Part shown: piece by piece, positions 25,975-34,192 of the stretch
Numbering within the stretch: the first letter of the stretch is position 1
Layout of the letters: each line of letters opens with the position of its first letter
NCBI RefSeq assembly: GCF_018343715.1
Contig: NZ_JAGYPL010000003.1
Location: 183,022-247,021, forward strand
Direction of reading: 5' to 3'
Source: Bacillus sp. FJAT-49711
GTDB taxonomy: Bacteria; Bacillota; Bacilli; Bacillales; Bacillaceae_C
Length of the DNA stretch: 64,000 nt
The notes under the pieces: model-generated
Seen by the model: only the letters and a program-made list of their open reading frames with translations
Databases searched by the model: none
What the model was told of the DNA's origin: nothing
Program-made: the position numbers and the translations under genes

Positions 25975-27242
25975 TGGCCTTCACCTACTTGATCAAAATT
26001 GATGAGTGCTCTCGCCAATGCTTCTACACCGAGTGCGACATCTGCATAATCAGTCCACTCTTCAGGACAGTGGCTTCGGCCTTCTCGACTCGGCACAAAG
26101 ATCATTCCAACTGGTGCAATACCTGCTAACTGATTTGCATCATGCCCTGCACCGCTCGGCAAATATTGAGTTTTTCCGGTTGCGGTACAAGCAGCAGCAA
26201 TTTTGCCTTGAATATTAGGAAGAACTCGTATTGAATCTGACTTCGATAAGTTATCCAAACGAATGTCGAGTGAACGTTCAGCAGCAACAAGAGCAGCAAA
26301 TTTGAAAAAGCTATTAATAATATTATCAATAATCTCTGAATCTATTGATCTAACTTCAAACTCAAAAGTGACCTTACCCGGAATAATATTAGCTCCATTG
26401 GGTTCATTCGTAAATTTCCCGACCGTTCCAACTACTGGATCAGAGTAATCAGATTTACATAAGCTTTCCAATTCTAATACAAGTTCCGAAGCACCTGTTA
26501 AAGCGTCAAATCTCATATTCATTGGCGTTGTACCAGCGTGGTTCGGCTTTCCTTCCACAATGACACGATAACGATGAATTCCAACTATTCCTGTAACGAC
26601 TCCAAGCTTCATATTGTTTTGCTCTAAAATAGGACCTTGCTCTATATGCAATTCCAAATACAAGCTAACATCACCAGGTTTTCGAGCCTTTTCAGCAATA
26701 ATGTCTGGATTTCCTCCCATCATCCGAATCCCATCTTCTAGTACTAATCCTGTTTGATCTGTACGCTTTAACATCTCAAGAGTTAAATTTCCGACCATCG
26801 CTCGACTTCCAATCGTCGAGATGCCAAAATCACTCGGCTCTTCAGCAGTAAAATCAACAATTTCCAGCGTGTGACGTAAAGCTGTACCCGTTTCCTGTAA
26901 TCGTCGGGCAATTTCAATGCCAGCTATGACACCTATAATACCGTCAAAGCGACCGCCGCCTGTAACTGTATCAGTATGAGATCCAATCATGATTGGTTTT
27001 AAATGCGCCTCACTGCCGACAAGTTTTCCTATTAAATTGCCGCCGGCATCAATGCTGACTTGCAAACCACATTGTTCCATCTGTTGTTTCAGCCAAGCTC
27101 GTCCCTTTTCGTACCATGGCGTAAAAGGCCTTCTCGTCCACCCTGGCTTCGATTGGTCCACCATAGCGGCAAGAATTTCGATATGATCTTGAATCCGCTC
27201 CTGATTCGGATGTAAGTTAAAGGATACATTCAAACTAAACAC
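25971..27242 (-). CDS. M20-family N-carbamoyl-L-amino acid hydrolase (probable N-carbamoyl-L-glutamate hydrolase)
   Basis: 423 residues of the Zn-dependent allantoate amidohydrolase/beta-ureidopropionase/carbamoylase group. Metal-binding motifs: GSHTDTVTGGGRFDG (about 92-106), FTAEEPSDFG, ELHIEQGP and near the end SGAGHDA; the dimerisation domain holds GKPNHAGTTPM. It releases CO2 and ammonia from an N-carbamoyl amino acid. In this locus the expected substrate is N-carbamoyl-L-glutamate. Overlaps the hydantoinase end by 13 bases and the lyase start by 4, so translation is coupled. Confidence 0.87.
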   Translation of the reverse strand: MFSLNVSFNLHPNQERIQDHIEILAAMVDQSKPGWTRRPFTPWYEKGRAWLKQQMEQCGLQVSIDAGGNLIGKLVGSEAHLKPIMIGSHTDTVTGGGRFDGIIGVIAGIEIARRLQETGTALRHTLEIVDFTAEEPSDFGISTIGSRAMVGNLTLEMLKRTDQTGLVLEDGIRMMGGNPDIIAEKARKPGDVSLYLELHIEQGPILEQNNMKLGVVTGIVGIHRYRVIVEGKPNHAGTTPMNMRFDALTGASELVLELESLCKSDYSDPVVGTVGKFTNEPNGANIIPGKVTFEFEVRSIDSEIIDNIINSFFKFAALVAAERSLDIRLDNLSKSDSIRVLPNIQGKIAAACTATGKTQYLPSGAGHDANQLAGIAPVGMIFVPSREGRSHCPEEWTDYADVALGVEALARALINFDQVGEGQ

Positions 27243-28606
27243 CCCTTACTCAGATGCATTGCTTTTATAAAACGACCATAACCTGACTTTCCCAATTGTC
27301 CGTCTTCTTTATATACCGTTTCCCCACGAACAAAAGTATGAACGATTTTTCCAATCATTTTACGATTATGATATGGGCTCCATTTAGCTGATGAATGCAA
27401 AGTAGACTCATCCATTATGTACGTTTTGTTCGGATCCAAAATCACCAAATCTGCATCCATGCCAACGTCAATTCGTCCCTTGCAATGACTTAACCCAAAC
27501 GTACGGGCTGGATTTTCAGAAAGGACGCGAGCAAGATCTAAAATAGTCATTTTTCCTGCAGCAACACCCTCGCTATACATGACAGGCAATAACGTTTCCA
27601 CACCAGGAGCCCCTGAAGCATTTTTAAAAATATCTTCATTTGCTTTCCTGTCCAGCGTCCACGGAGCATGATCTGACGTTACCATATCAATTTTCCCTTG
27701 AGTTAGGAGATTCCAAAGATCCGCTATATCTTCCTTTTTACGAAGCGGAGGATTAATTTTAGCTTTTGCACCGAGCTCCAACATATCATCTTCACTTAAA
27801 GTTAAGTAATGTGTACATGTTTCAGCGGTTACTTGAACACCCTGCGATCGATAAATGTCCACCATATCGAAAATACGTTGAAATGTACTATGGTATAAAT
27901 GCAATTTCACTCCAGTATATAAAGCTAACTCCAGAGCGGTTAAGGCAGCTACTGATTCTGCTGCTTTTGGACGACTGTAAGCATGGGCCCGTGGATCGTT
28001 TATGCCGTCATGCTCATATTTACGAATATATCGCCTGACAATATCATCATTTTCAGCATGGACACCGACCGGGCAACCTGTTTCAGCAATGGCTGAAAAA
28101 GCATCAAGCAATTGTCCTTCATCAATTCTTGGAAAACGAAAAGAGTCTGTGTTAAACATTGACACTTTAAATCCACATGCTCCAGCACTAGCGAGTTTTG
28201 CAATTTCATCATGTCCATCTTCTTTTTTAATTGTCGCTAAAAGGGCTGTATCGACAACTGACTCCTTTTCCAATCGCTCTATTTTTTCCAAAAACAATTT
28301 TTCAGTGCATACCATGCCTGTCGCATCATAAGGCATTTCGATCATCGTCGTAACACCCCCGGCAGCAGCAGACAAACCAGCATTTGTAAAACCTTCATTA
28401 AGAGAACTAAAACAATGAACATGGGCATCAATCGTCCCTGGGAGAATAAAGCAGCTCGTTGCATCTATTATTTCTTGAGCAGATAGCCCAATGTTATTTT
28501 CATAAATGCCGCTTATTTTTCCATTCAAAACAGCTATAACTGCATCGTAAACTACTCGGTCAGGTAAAACGACGTTCCCCTTCACAAGCAAATCATATTT
28601 CCCCAT
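27230..28606 (-). CDS. Cyclic amidohydrolase (probable hydantoin-5-propionate hydantoinase)
   Basis: 458 residues of the dihydropyrimidinase/allantoinase family. Binuclear metal ligands: DAHVH (about 60-64), the carbamylated lysine in CGFKVSMFN (about 148), HAEN, LYHST and SDHAPW (about 310). It opens a five-membered cyclic ureide. With the carbamoylase next to it and a urocanase/DUF917 pair upstream, the expected substrate is hydantoin-5-propionate, giving N-carbamoyl-glutamate. An allantoin role is less likely since no ureide-specific genes are present. GGGGGAGGGG precedes the ATG. Confidence 0.86.
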   Translation of the reverse strand: MGKYDLLVKGNVVLPDRVVYDAVIAVLNGKISGIYENNIGLSAQEIIDATSCFILPGTIDAHVHCFSSLNEGFTNAGLSAAAGGVTTMIEMPYDATGMVCTEKLFLEKIERLEKESVVDTALLATIKKEDGHDEIAKLASAGACGFKVSMFNTDSFRFPRIDEGQLLDAFSAIAETGCPVGVHAENDDIVRRYIRKYEHDGINDPRAHAYSRPKAAESVAALTALELALYTGVKLHLYHSTFQRIFDMVDIYRSQGVQVTAETCTHYLTLSEDDMLELGAKAKINPPLRKKEDIADLWNLLTQGKIDMVTSDHAPWTLDRKANEDIFKNASGAPGVETLLPVMYSEGVAAGKMTILDLARVLSENPARTFGLSHCKGRIDVGMDADLVILDPNKTYIMDESTLHSSAKWSPYHNRKMIGKIVHTFVRGETVYKEDGQLGKSGYGRFIKAMHLSKGCLV

Positions 28607-28620
28607 ACATTCCCCTCCCC

Positions 28621-29367
28621 CTAGTAAAGTTGAGCGAGCTTTTTCGTAATTTCTTGGGCAGAAGAAACAACGGTTTGAATAAATTCCTCACCGCTTTCCT
28701 GATCCCAACGCTCTTTTGGACCAGCCACTGTCAACGAGGCAACAACGCGCTTGTTGATATCATAAATTGGAACGGCTAATCCAAAAATATTGTTATCTAC
28801 CTCACCAAACGTCAAACAATACCCTTGCTTCCTTATTATTTCGATTTCCTTTTCCACACTTTCTTTTAGTCCAGCATCTGAAATTGCTTTGACTAGTTGA
28901 TCTATTGTTTGATTTTGCTCAAATGCTAGAATAGCTTTTCCCGACGCCCCACGATCAAGCGGCATGATTTTTCCAATTTCCACTGATAGACGGAGCATTC
29001 TTTGTGTTTCAATACTTTGCACACAAATTACTTGTGAAGCTGATCTCACACAAAGAATGGAAGTCTCGTTAACCTTTTCAGTTAACTCTTCCATGACAGG
29101 TCGGGCTATACTGATCAATTCGTGATTCAATTGCTGTTGTAAGCTTCTAGCCAGCTCCAAAATCCGGACACCAAGTCTAATTTGGCCAACCGATTTTCTT
29201 TCGACTAAACCGTATTGTTCCAATGTTTTGATGAGTCGATAGGCAGTACTCTCAGGAATTGCAACTTTTTCTGCAATCTCTCCGACTGTCAAATTACACC
29301 CTGCCTCAGATAGTGAAAAAATAATATCTAATGCTCTCTCGATTGTCTGATTTTTGTTAACGGTCAC
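28621..29367 (-). CDS. IclR-family transcriptional regulator
   Basis: 248 residues from GTG 29367 (AGGGAG six bases upstream; a GTG five codons earlier lacks one). Winged HTH at about 5-65 (NLTVGEIAEKVAIPESTAYRLIKTLEQYG) and an IclR effector domain with DRGASGKAILAF and GEVDNNIFGLAVPIYD. It lies inside the locus, between the transporter and hydantoinase genes, so it is the obvious local regulator. The paired palindromes at 35857-35892 are candidate binding sites. The effector may be ergothioneine or an intermediate. Confidence 0.88.
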   Translation of the reverse strand: MTVNKNQTIERALDIIFSLSEAGCNLTVGEIAEKVAIPESTAYRLIKTLEQYGLVERKSVGQIRLGVRILELARSLQQQLNHELISIARPVMEELTEKVNETSILCVRSASQVICVQSIETQRMLRLSVEIGKIMPLDRGASGKAILAFEQNQTIDQLVKAISDAGLKESVEKEIEIIRKQGYCLTFGEVDNNIFGLAVPIYDINKRVVASLTVAGPKERWDQESGEEFIQTVVSSAQEITKKLAQLY

Positions 29368-29401
29368 TACGATCTCCCTCACTTGGCGTAATATAATCAG
29401 A

Positions 29402-30043
29402 TTACTTAGCTGCTAGTTCACCTCTAACTTTCAGTGCAGACCTTTTTTCCAAACTTAATAATAACTGATTAGAAACGATGGCAAGCAAGGATACAAAAAT
29501 AGTGCCCCAAATTATTTTAGGGGTATGATTTTGATAAAGCCCTTCAAACAAAATAACTCCTAATCCACCTGCATTGATCCAAGCTGCAATCGTGGCAATA
29601 CCTATGATTGAAATGGTGGCAATCCGTACACCACCTAAAATAACTGGTAAAGCTAACGGAAATTCTATTTTCCAAAATAATCGAAATGACCCTAGCCCCA
29701 TGCCTTTTCCTGCCTCAATAATGGATGGATCAATCGCTTGAAAACCGACCATCACGTTACGAACTAGAATAAGCTGGCTATATGCGATTAAAGCGATTAC
29801 TGCAGGTTTTACACCTAAACCCACGAATGGTATAAGGAACGCAAACATAGCCAGACTTGGTACGGAGTATAAAATTCCAAGGATCGATAAAAATGGAACA
29901 GAAATCTTTTTAAACCTTGATAAGAAGACACCAACTGGCAAAGCAATCAACAAAGCTAGGCTTAAAGAAACAACGGTAAGCATAAGATGTTGAAAAAATA
30001 ATAATAGTATACGATCGTAATAATTAATTAAAAACGAAAACAT
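29402..30043 (-). CDS. ABC transporter permease (OpuC-type)
   Basis: 213 residues, about 5-6 membrane helices, with the BPD_transp_1 EAA-type loop (EAGKGMGLGSFRLFWKIEFPLALPVILGG). Close in build to the second permease at 32389-33036. OpuC-type systems carry quaternary-ammonium compounds. GGAGGGG upstream of the ATG. It follows the ATPase gene by 36 bases. Expected to form the membrane channel for ergothioneine or a related betaine together with the other permease. Confidence 0.88.
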   Translation of the reverse strand: MFSFLINYYDRILLLFFQHLMLTVVSLSLALLIALPVGVFLSRFKKISVPFLSILGILYSVPSLAMFAFLIPFVGLGVKPAVIALIAYSQLILVRNVMVGFQAIDPSIIEAGKGMGLGSFRLFWKIEFPLALPVILGGVRIATISIIGIATIAAWINAGGLGVILFEGLYQNHTPKIIWGTIFVSLLAIVSNQLLLSLEKRSALKVRGELAAK

Positions 30044-30079
30044 TTTCAGTATCCCCTCCGCGTTAGGAAGCAGAATAGA

Positions 30080-31045
30080 TCATCCAATCCCCGCAATATA
30101 ACTTTTTAATCCAGCCAAAGTAATTCTTCCAATTGGAGTATCATCTTCTTCTGTAACTAGAACTGAGTCGCCATGGCCTTGCAAAATAAGTGTTAAAACA
30201 TTTTTTAAATTCTCGGCACGATTCACCTTTACCTCGTCATATTTCAGTTCTTCCGTAAGCGGTGCCATTACATGGTCGGCTCTTAACAAGCTTAAATGCT
30301 GTACAATATCATCTGAATGTACTAACTGACTTACAAAAGAATTGGCAGGGTTCGTGATAATATTTAAAGGAGTGTCGAATTGTTGAATGACACCCTCATT
30401 CATAATAACAATTTTATCGCCCAATTTTAAAGCTTCATCGATATCATGGGTGACAAATAATATCGTTTTATTAAGCTTGCGCTGAATTCTGATCATTTCA
30501 TCTTGCAGCGAGCTGCGGGTAATGGCATCAATGGCTCCAAATGGTTCGTCCATTAACATGATAGAAGGATTTCCCGCCAAAGCTCTTGCCAACCCAATCC
30601 TTTGCTGTTGACCTCCAGAAAGCTGTCTCGGATAACGATTTCGAAAATCTTTTGCTGGTAAATGAACTAGCTCAAGCAGAAAATCAATTCTCTCTTCAAT
30701 TTTTTTCGAATCCCACCCTAATTCCTTAGGCACGGTTGCGATATTTTCTGCTATCGTCATATGGGGGAATAAACCAATTTGTTGTATAACGTACCCAATA
30801 TTCCGTCTTAATTCTGTAACAGGCATTTTAGTTATATCTTGTCCATGAACCATAATTTTCCCTGAAGTCATATCATAAATACGATTGACCATTTTCAACA
30901 ATGTCGTTTTTCCACATCCTGAAGCACCTAAAATAGTGACAAAGCTTCCTTCTTCAATGGAAAGATTCGTAGGATATACGGACGGTTTTGGCGCTTTAGG
31001 AAACTGTTTTGACACTTCTTCAAACACAATTGCGTTATTCGGCAA
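30080..31045 (-). CDS. ABC transporter ATP-binding protein with CBS-like domain (OpuCA-type)
   Basis: About 321 residues from TTG 31045 (AAGGTG six bases upstream); an in-frame TTG at 31078 would give 332. Walker A GASGCGKTT, Q-loop VIQQIGLFPHMT, signature LSGGQQQR, Walker B IMLMDEPFG. The C-terminal part (ADHVMAPL to DTPIGRITLAGLKSY) is CBS-like, as in OpuA/OpuC/EgtV ATPases that sense ionic strength or ligands. It powers the two permeases of the locus. The 395-base gap upstream suggests a separate promoter is possible. Confidence 0.87.
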   Translation of the reverse strand: MPNNAIVFEEVSKQFPKAPKPSVYPTNLSIEEGSFVTILGASGCGKTTLLKMVNRIYDMTSGKIMVHGQDITKMPVTELRRNIGYVIQQIGLFPHMTIAENIATVPKELGWDSKKIEERIDFLLELVHLPAKDFRNRYPRQLSGGQQQRIGLARALAGNPSIMLMDEPFGAIDAITRSSLQDEMIRIQRKLNKTILFVTHDIDEALKLGDKIVIMNEGVIQQFDTPLNIITNPANSFVSQLVHSDDIVQHLSLLRADHVMAPLTEELKYDEVKVNRAENLKNVLTLILQGHGDSVLVTEEDDTPIGRITLAGLKSYIAGIG

Positions 31046-31078
31046 ACCACTCACCTTCAATTCATTAGAAAAGTGCAA

Positions 31079-31473
31079 GCGCCTTGCTCATCCATACACT
31101 TCTTTTGCCCTAGACTTGCGATAGAGGAAACACAAATTGATGTTGACCTACACAAAAGAAAAGGACAGGAAGTTTGCTAATCGATGGCTGTTTGCGCTAT
31201 ACACTTTCAAAAATTTATACTTTTTGCTTCAATATTAAAATTAGACTTTTCCCGATATCCTACCGGGAAAAGCTAAAGTAGTTATTACTTAAGGCTCTTT
31301 TCCAAAACATTGTAGCTATTTGATGTAAATCTAAATAACGAAAAATAGATTTTACCTTGGATTCAATATTTAAATGGGAAAAGAGCTACCGGCTTAATAA
31401 GAATCGCTTACTTACTAGGCATAAAAGTCGGCTCTTGGGCTTTTACAATAACAACAAACTTTAAGAAATAGCC
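31079..31473. other. 395-base gap inside the locus with hairpins
   Basis: No gene seen. 31249-31275 is a hairpin (CTTTTCCCG / CGGGAAAAG) and 31291-31420 holds a repeat-like element whose ends GCTCTTTTCC and GGGAAAAGAGC are inverted. It separates the substrate-binding protein from the ATPase and may carry a processing site or second promoter. Confidence 0.45.
31291..31420. repeat. Diverged repeat element, copy A
   Basis: Shares an order of landmarks with 36112-36226: GG(C/T)TCTTT near the start, CTAT(T/A)TGA in the middle, and TTxAAATGGGAAA followed by GxGCT towards the end. Identity is modest by eye (about two thirds). The termini GCTCTTTTCC / GGGAAAAGAGC are inverted, as in small non-autonomous elements. 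Confidence 0.35.
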
Positions 31474-32361
31474 TTACTTAATGATTCCTTCGTTTTTCAA
31501 AAATTCTTTTGCGACGTCCGCATATTCACGTTGATTCAAGTCTACTTCTGCATTTAATTTTTGCATCGTTTCATTATCCAGCTTTGCAGATATTTCATCC
31601 AGCTTCTGTTTGATCTTCTCATCTTTATCCAATGTTTCTTGACGGATCACAGGTGCAACGAAATATGGAGGCCATAAATGCTTATCATCCTCTAAAAGGA
31701 CAAGGTCAGGATTCGTTAAATCACCATCTGTTCCGAAAGCTACGGTACCTTGCACTTCATCGTTTAATACAGCACGATATTTCACACCGTAGTCATAAAG
31801 CTTCATGCTTTTGAAATTAAAATCACCATACACTCGATTCATACCGAGCAATCCATCTTCACGTTCCTCGAACTCTGGTACTGCTGCAAAATCTATGTTC
31901 TCCGCATGCTTTTGCAAGTCTGAAAGAGTTGTAATGCCATATTCATCAGAGGCTTTTTTGGAAACAGCGATCGCCTGGGTGTTGTTGGCATTTGATGGTG
32001 TCAACCATACTAAGTCAAATTCTTTTTTATAAAAATCTGAGACCATATCATATACTTGTTGCGGATCAGAGAGCGGCTCTTCTTCCATAATGTTTAGCAG
32101 CCCAGTTCCTGTATATTCAGGGTATATATCAATATCACCTTTTTTAAGGGCTTCATGTGCGACAAGCGTTCCACCTAAATTTAGTTTTCGTTCTACTTTA
32201 AACCCAGCATATTCTAAAGCCAATGCATACATTTCTCCTAAAATTAAGGACTCGGTAAAGTTCTTGGATCCAATCTTAATTTTTGAAGAACCACTGCATG
32301 CACTTAAAAGTACGGAAAAAACAAGCAAGATTGACAAAATAAGAAATGATTTTCTTTTCAA
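31474..32361 (-). CDS. Substrate-binding lipoprotein of the OpuC/EgtU-type ABC transporter
   Basis: 295 residues from TTG 32361 with GGGGG upstream. Lipoprotein signal with lipobox LLSAC (Cys about 22), so it is anchored to the outer face of the membrane. The OpuAC-like fold begins IKIGSKNFTESLILGEMYALALEYAGF, with DIDIYPEYTGTGL (about 76-88), the segment lining the ligand site in glycine betaine/choline/ergothioneine binding proteins. In this context the ligand is probably ergothioneine. Precedes the ATPase gene by 395-430 bases. Confidence 0.88.
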   Translation of the reverse strand: MKRKSFLILSILLVFSVLLSACSGSSKIKIGSKNFTESLILGEMYALALEYAGFKVERKLNLGGTLVAHEALKKGDIDIYPEYTGTGLLNIMEEEPLSDPQQVYDMVSDFYKKEFDLVWLTPSNANNTQAIAVSKKASDEYGITTLSDLQKHAENIDFAAVPEFEEREDGLLGMNRVYGDFNFKSMKLYDYGVKYRAVLNDEVQGTVAFGTDGDLTNPDLVLLEDDKHLWPPYFVAPVIRQETLDKDEKIKQKLDEISAKLDNETMQKLNAEVDLNQREYADVAKEFLKNEGIIK

Positions 32362-32388
32362 ATTAATTCCCCCTAAATTTAAAGAAAT

Positions 32389-33036
32389 CTATGAATCTCT
32401 TTGATATCTAGTTGTAGATCTTTCAATAAATGAAAATATTACTTCAGAGAAGATCGTTAAGAGTGCAATCGGGATTGCTCCTACGAGTAATACTTGAAAC
32501 TTATACATGCTCAGCCCATTAATGATAAAGGTTCCAAGCCCGCCTCCTCCAATAAAAGCTGCAAGGGACGCACTGGCGAGAACTTCGACACTGGCTGTTT
32601 TTGCACCAGTAATCATAAGCGGCATCGCAAGCGGAAACTCAATTTTCCGAAGAACCGCTTTTGGACTCATCCCCATACCATGAGCCGATTCAAGTATGGC
32701 GGGATCTATTCCCCGAAACCCTAAAAATGTATTAATGAGGATCGGAGGACATGCAAGCACCGTTAATGCTACTAACGCTGGCCAAAATCCCGTTCCGATT
32801 AACGGCAACATGATCACTAAGATAGCCAAACTTGGAATGACTCGAATCGAATTGACCGTATTCATGATGGTTGCGGCAACTTTTTCGTTTTTGGCACACC
32901 ATATACCTAATGGAATACATATGATTAAACCAAGGAATAAGGCGGACAAACTTAAAGTGATATGAACCTGAAGCTCCTCTAAAAATCGCACATGGTTTTC
33001 GATTAAATAATCATATGCTTTTATTAACAGCTCCAT
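32389..33036 (-). CDS. ABC transporter permease (OpuC-type), second copy
   Basis: 215 residues, about 5-6 membrane helices; EAA loop ESAHGMGMSPKAVLRKIEFPLAMPLMITG. AGGAGG precedes the ATG. Paralogous to the permease at 29402-30043; OpuC systems use two such permeases. Lies between the DUF917 gene (33 bases) and the binding-protein gene (27 bases), tying the importer to the catabolic genes. Confidence 0.88.
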   Translation of the reverse strand: MELLIKAYDYLIENHVRFLEELQVHITLSLSALFLGLIICIPLGIWCAKNEKVAATIMNTVNSIRVIPSLAILVIMLPLIGTGFWPALVALTVLACPPILINTFLGFRGIDPAILESAHGMGMSPKAVLRKIEFPLAMPLMITGAKTASVEVLASASLAAFIGGGGLGTFIINGLSMYKFQVLLVGAIPIALLTIFSEVIFSFIERSTTRYQRDS

Positions 33037-33069
33037 CCGATGCCTCCTTCCTGATTATTTCTATTAAAC

Positions 33070-34161
33070 TCATTCACTCAATGCATAGTCTGCAATTTGA
33101 ATCCCTAGCACTGCTTCTACATCAGGGTATACAGACGCATCCCGGACGCTTGAACTAATCGGAATATGGCTTTTATGGATTCGGAAAACAGCAATTTCCA
33201 TGCCTGGTTCAAGAGCTCCTGCACTCAATGGTTTACCAGTTTCGGTTGAAATAGCAGTAATGACATCAGGGTAAGTTGTCAAACGATTTCCAAGTGAATC
33301 GTCTACTGCCATAAATTCATTCATCACATGCATCGTTAAAGATTTGCCTTCCACCTCAACAACGACTTGCCCAATATCAAAAGCACCAGAATATTCAACA
33401 GTAGTTGAGATTACTTTACCTCTACCCAAGATCTCACCTTTTGTATGCTCACAAATCGTTTGAATGACTGTCTCGGCTCCTTTTGGTTCAGCTTTCAAAA
33501 TAGCCTTTCCAAGATCAATGGCAATGGAAATGCCACCTTTTGCTGCATGCTTTTTAATATAGCTCGCAGGAAGCGGGAGTCTTGCTGATGCAATAAATCC
33601 TCCTGACATATCTGAGGCAGTACGTAATATATTAGAAGTTTTTGCTGGAGACCCTTTTACGACAAGCTCAATATAGGAACCCGTCTCCTTTTTCCCACCA
33701 ACAACCACTTGGATTGTTTCAAAATTCGGATCCGCCGCAACTCCCATTTGCCCCATTTTCCCCGTTGGATGTGCACGAATATCCCCTGTTGCATCGACAA
33801 CAACTAGGTCAAGCATAGCGGCAGGCAACCATCCATTTATGGAACTTGACATTCCATTTTGCGGCGTCATAACACCTACGACTTTCCCCTCGTAATTTTC
33901 CATAAGTAATTTTACTGCTTTAATATAATCTACCCCTAACATTTGCCAATCCGTCTTCCCTGCGGGTGCACCAATGGCTGTACATGTAATAATGATTGCA
34001 TCATCAGGGAGCTCATCAACGGAAACTAACTTTGGCTGCCCCATCGTCACGGCAGCACCGCCAATTTCCAAACCATGATCAACCCAACCACCACCACCAG
34101 ATGCATATACAGAACCTCCTGCAACGGCAGCTTTAACATCTTCCATCGTAAGAATACGCAT
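33070..34161 (-). CDS. DUF917 protein, probable thiohydantoin desulfhydrase
   Basis: 363 residues. N-terminal VAGGSVYASGGGGWVDHGLEIG is the glycine-rich DUF917 signature; other marks are ITCTAIGAPAGKTDW and the C-terminal GLEPGM-like GALEPGMEIAVFRIH. In the described ergothioneine pathway a member of this family removes sulfur from 3-(5-oxo-2-thioxoimidazolidin-4-yl)propionate, giving hydantoin-5-propionate and sulfide. Placement directly after the urocanase-like gene fits that step. GAGAGGAG precedes the ATG. Cytosolic. Confidence 0.78.
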   Translation of the reverse strand: MRILTMEDVKAAVAGGSVYASGGGGWVDHGLEIGGAAVTMGQPKLVSVDELPDDAIIITCTAIGAPAGKTDWQMLGVDYIKAVKLLMENYEGKVVGVMTPQNGMSSSINGWLPAAMLDLVVVDATGDIRAHPTGKMGQMGVAADPNFETIQVVVGGKKETGSYIELVVKGSPAKTSNILRTASDMSGGFIASARLPLPASYIKKHAAKGGISIAIDLGKAILKAEPKGAETVIQTICEHTKGEILGRGKVISTTVEYSGAFDIGQVVVEVEGKSLTMHVMNEFMAVDDSLGNRLTTYPDVITAISTETGKPLSAGALEPGMEIAVFRIHKSHIPISSSVRDASVYPDVEAVLGIQIADYALSE

Positions 34162-34192
34162 ATGATTTCTCCTCTCATTTCATATATCAAAA

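Noticed and set aside
27230..28606. Allantoinase of a purine-degradation operon
   Set aside because: No uricase, allantoin permease or ureidoglycolate genes; neighbours fit hydantoin-5-propionate instead.
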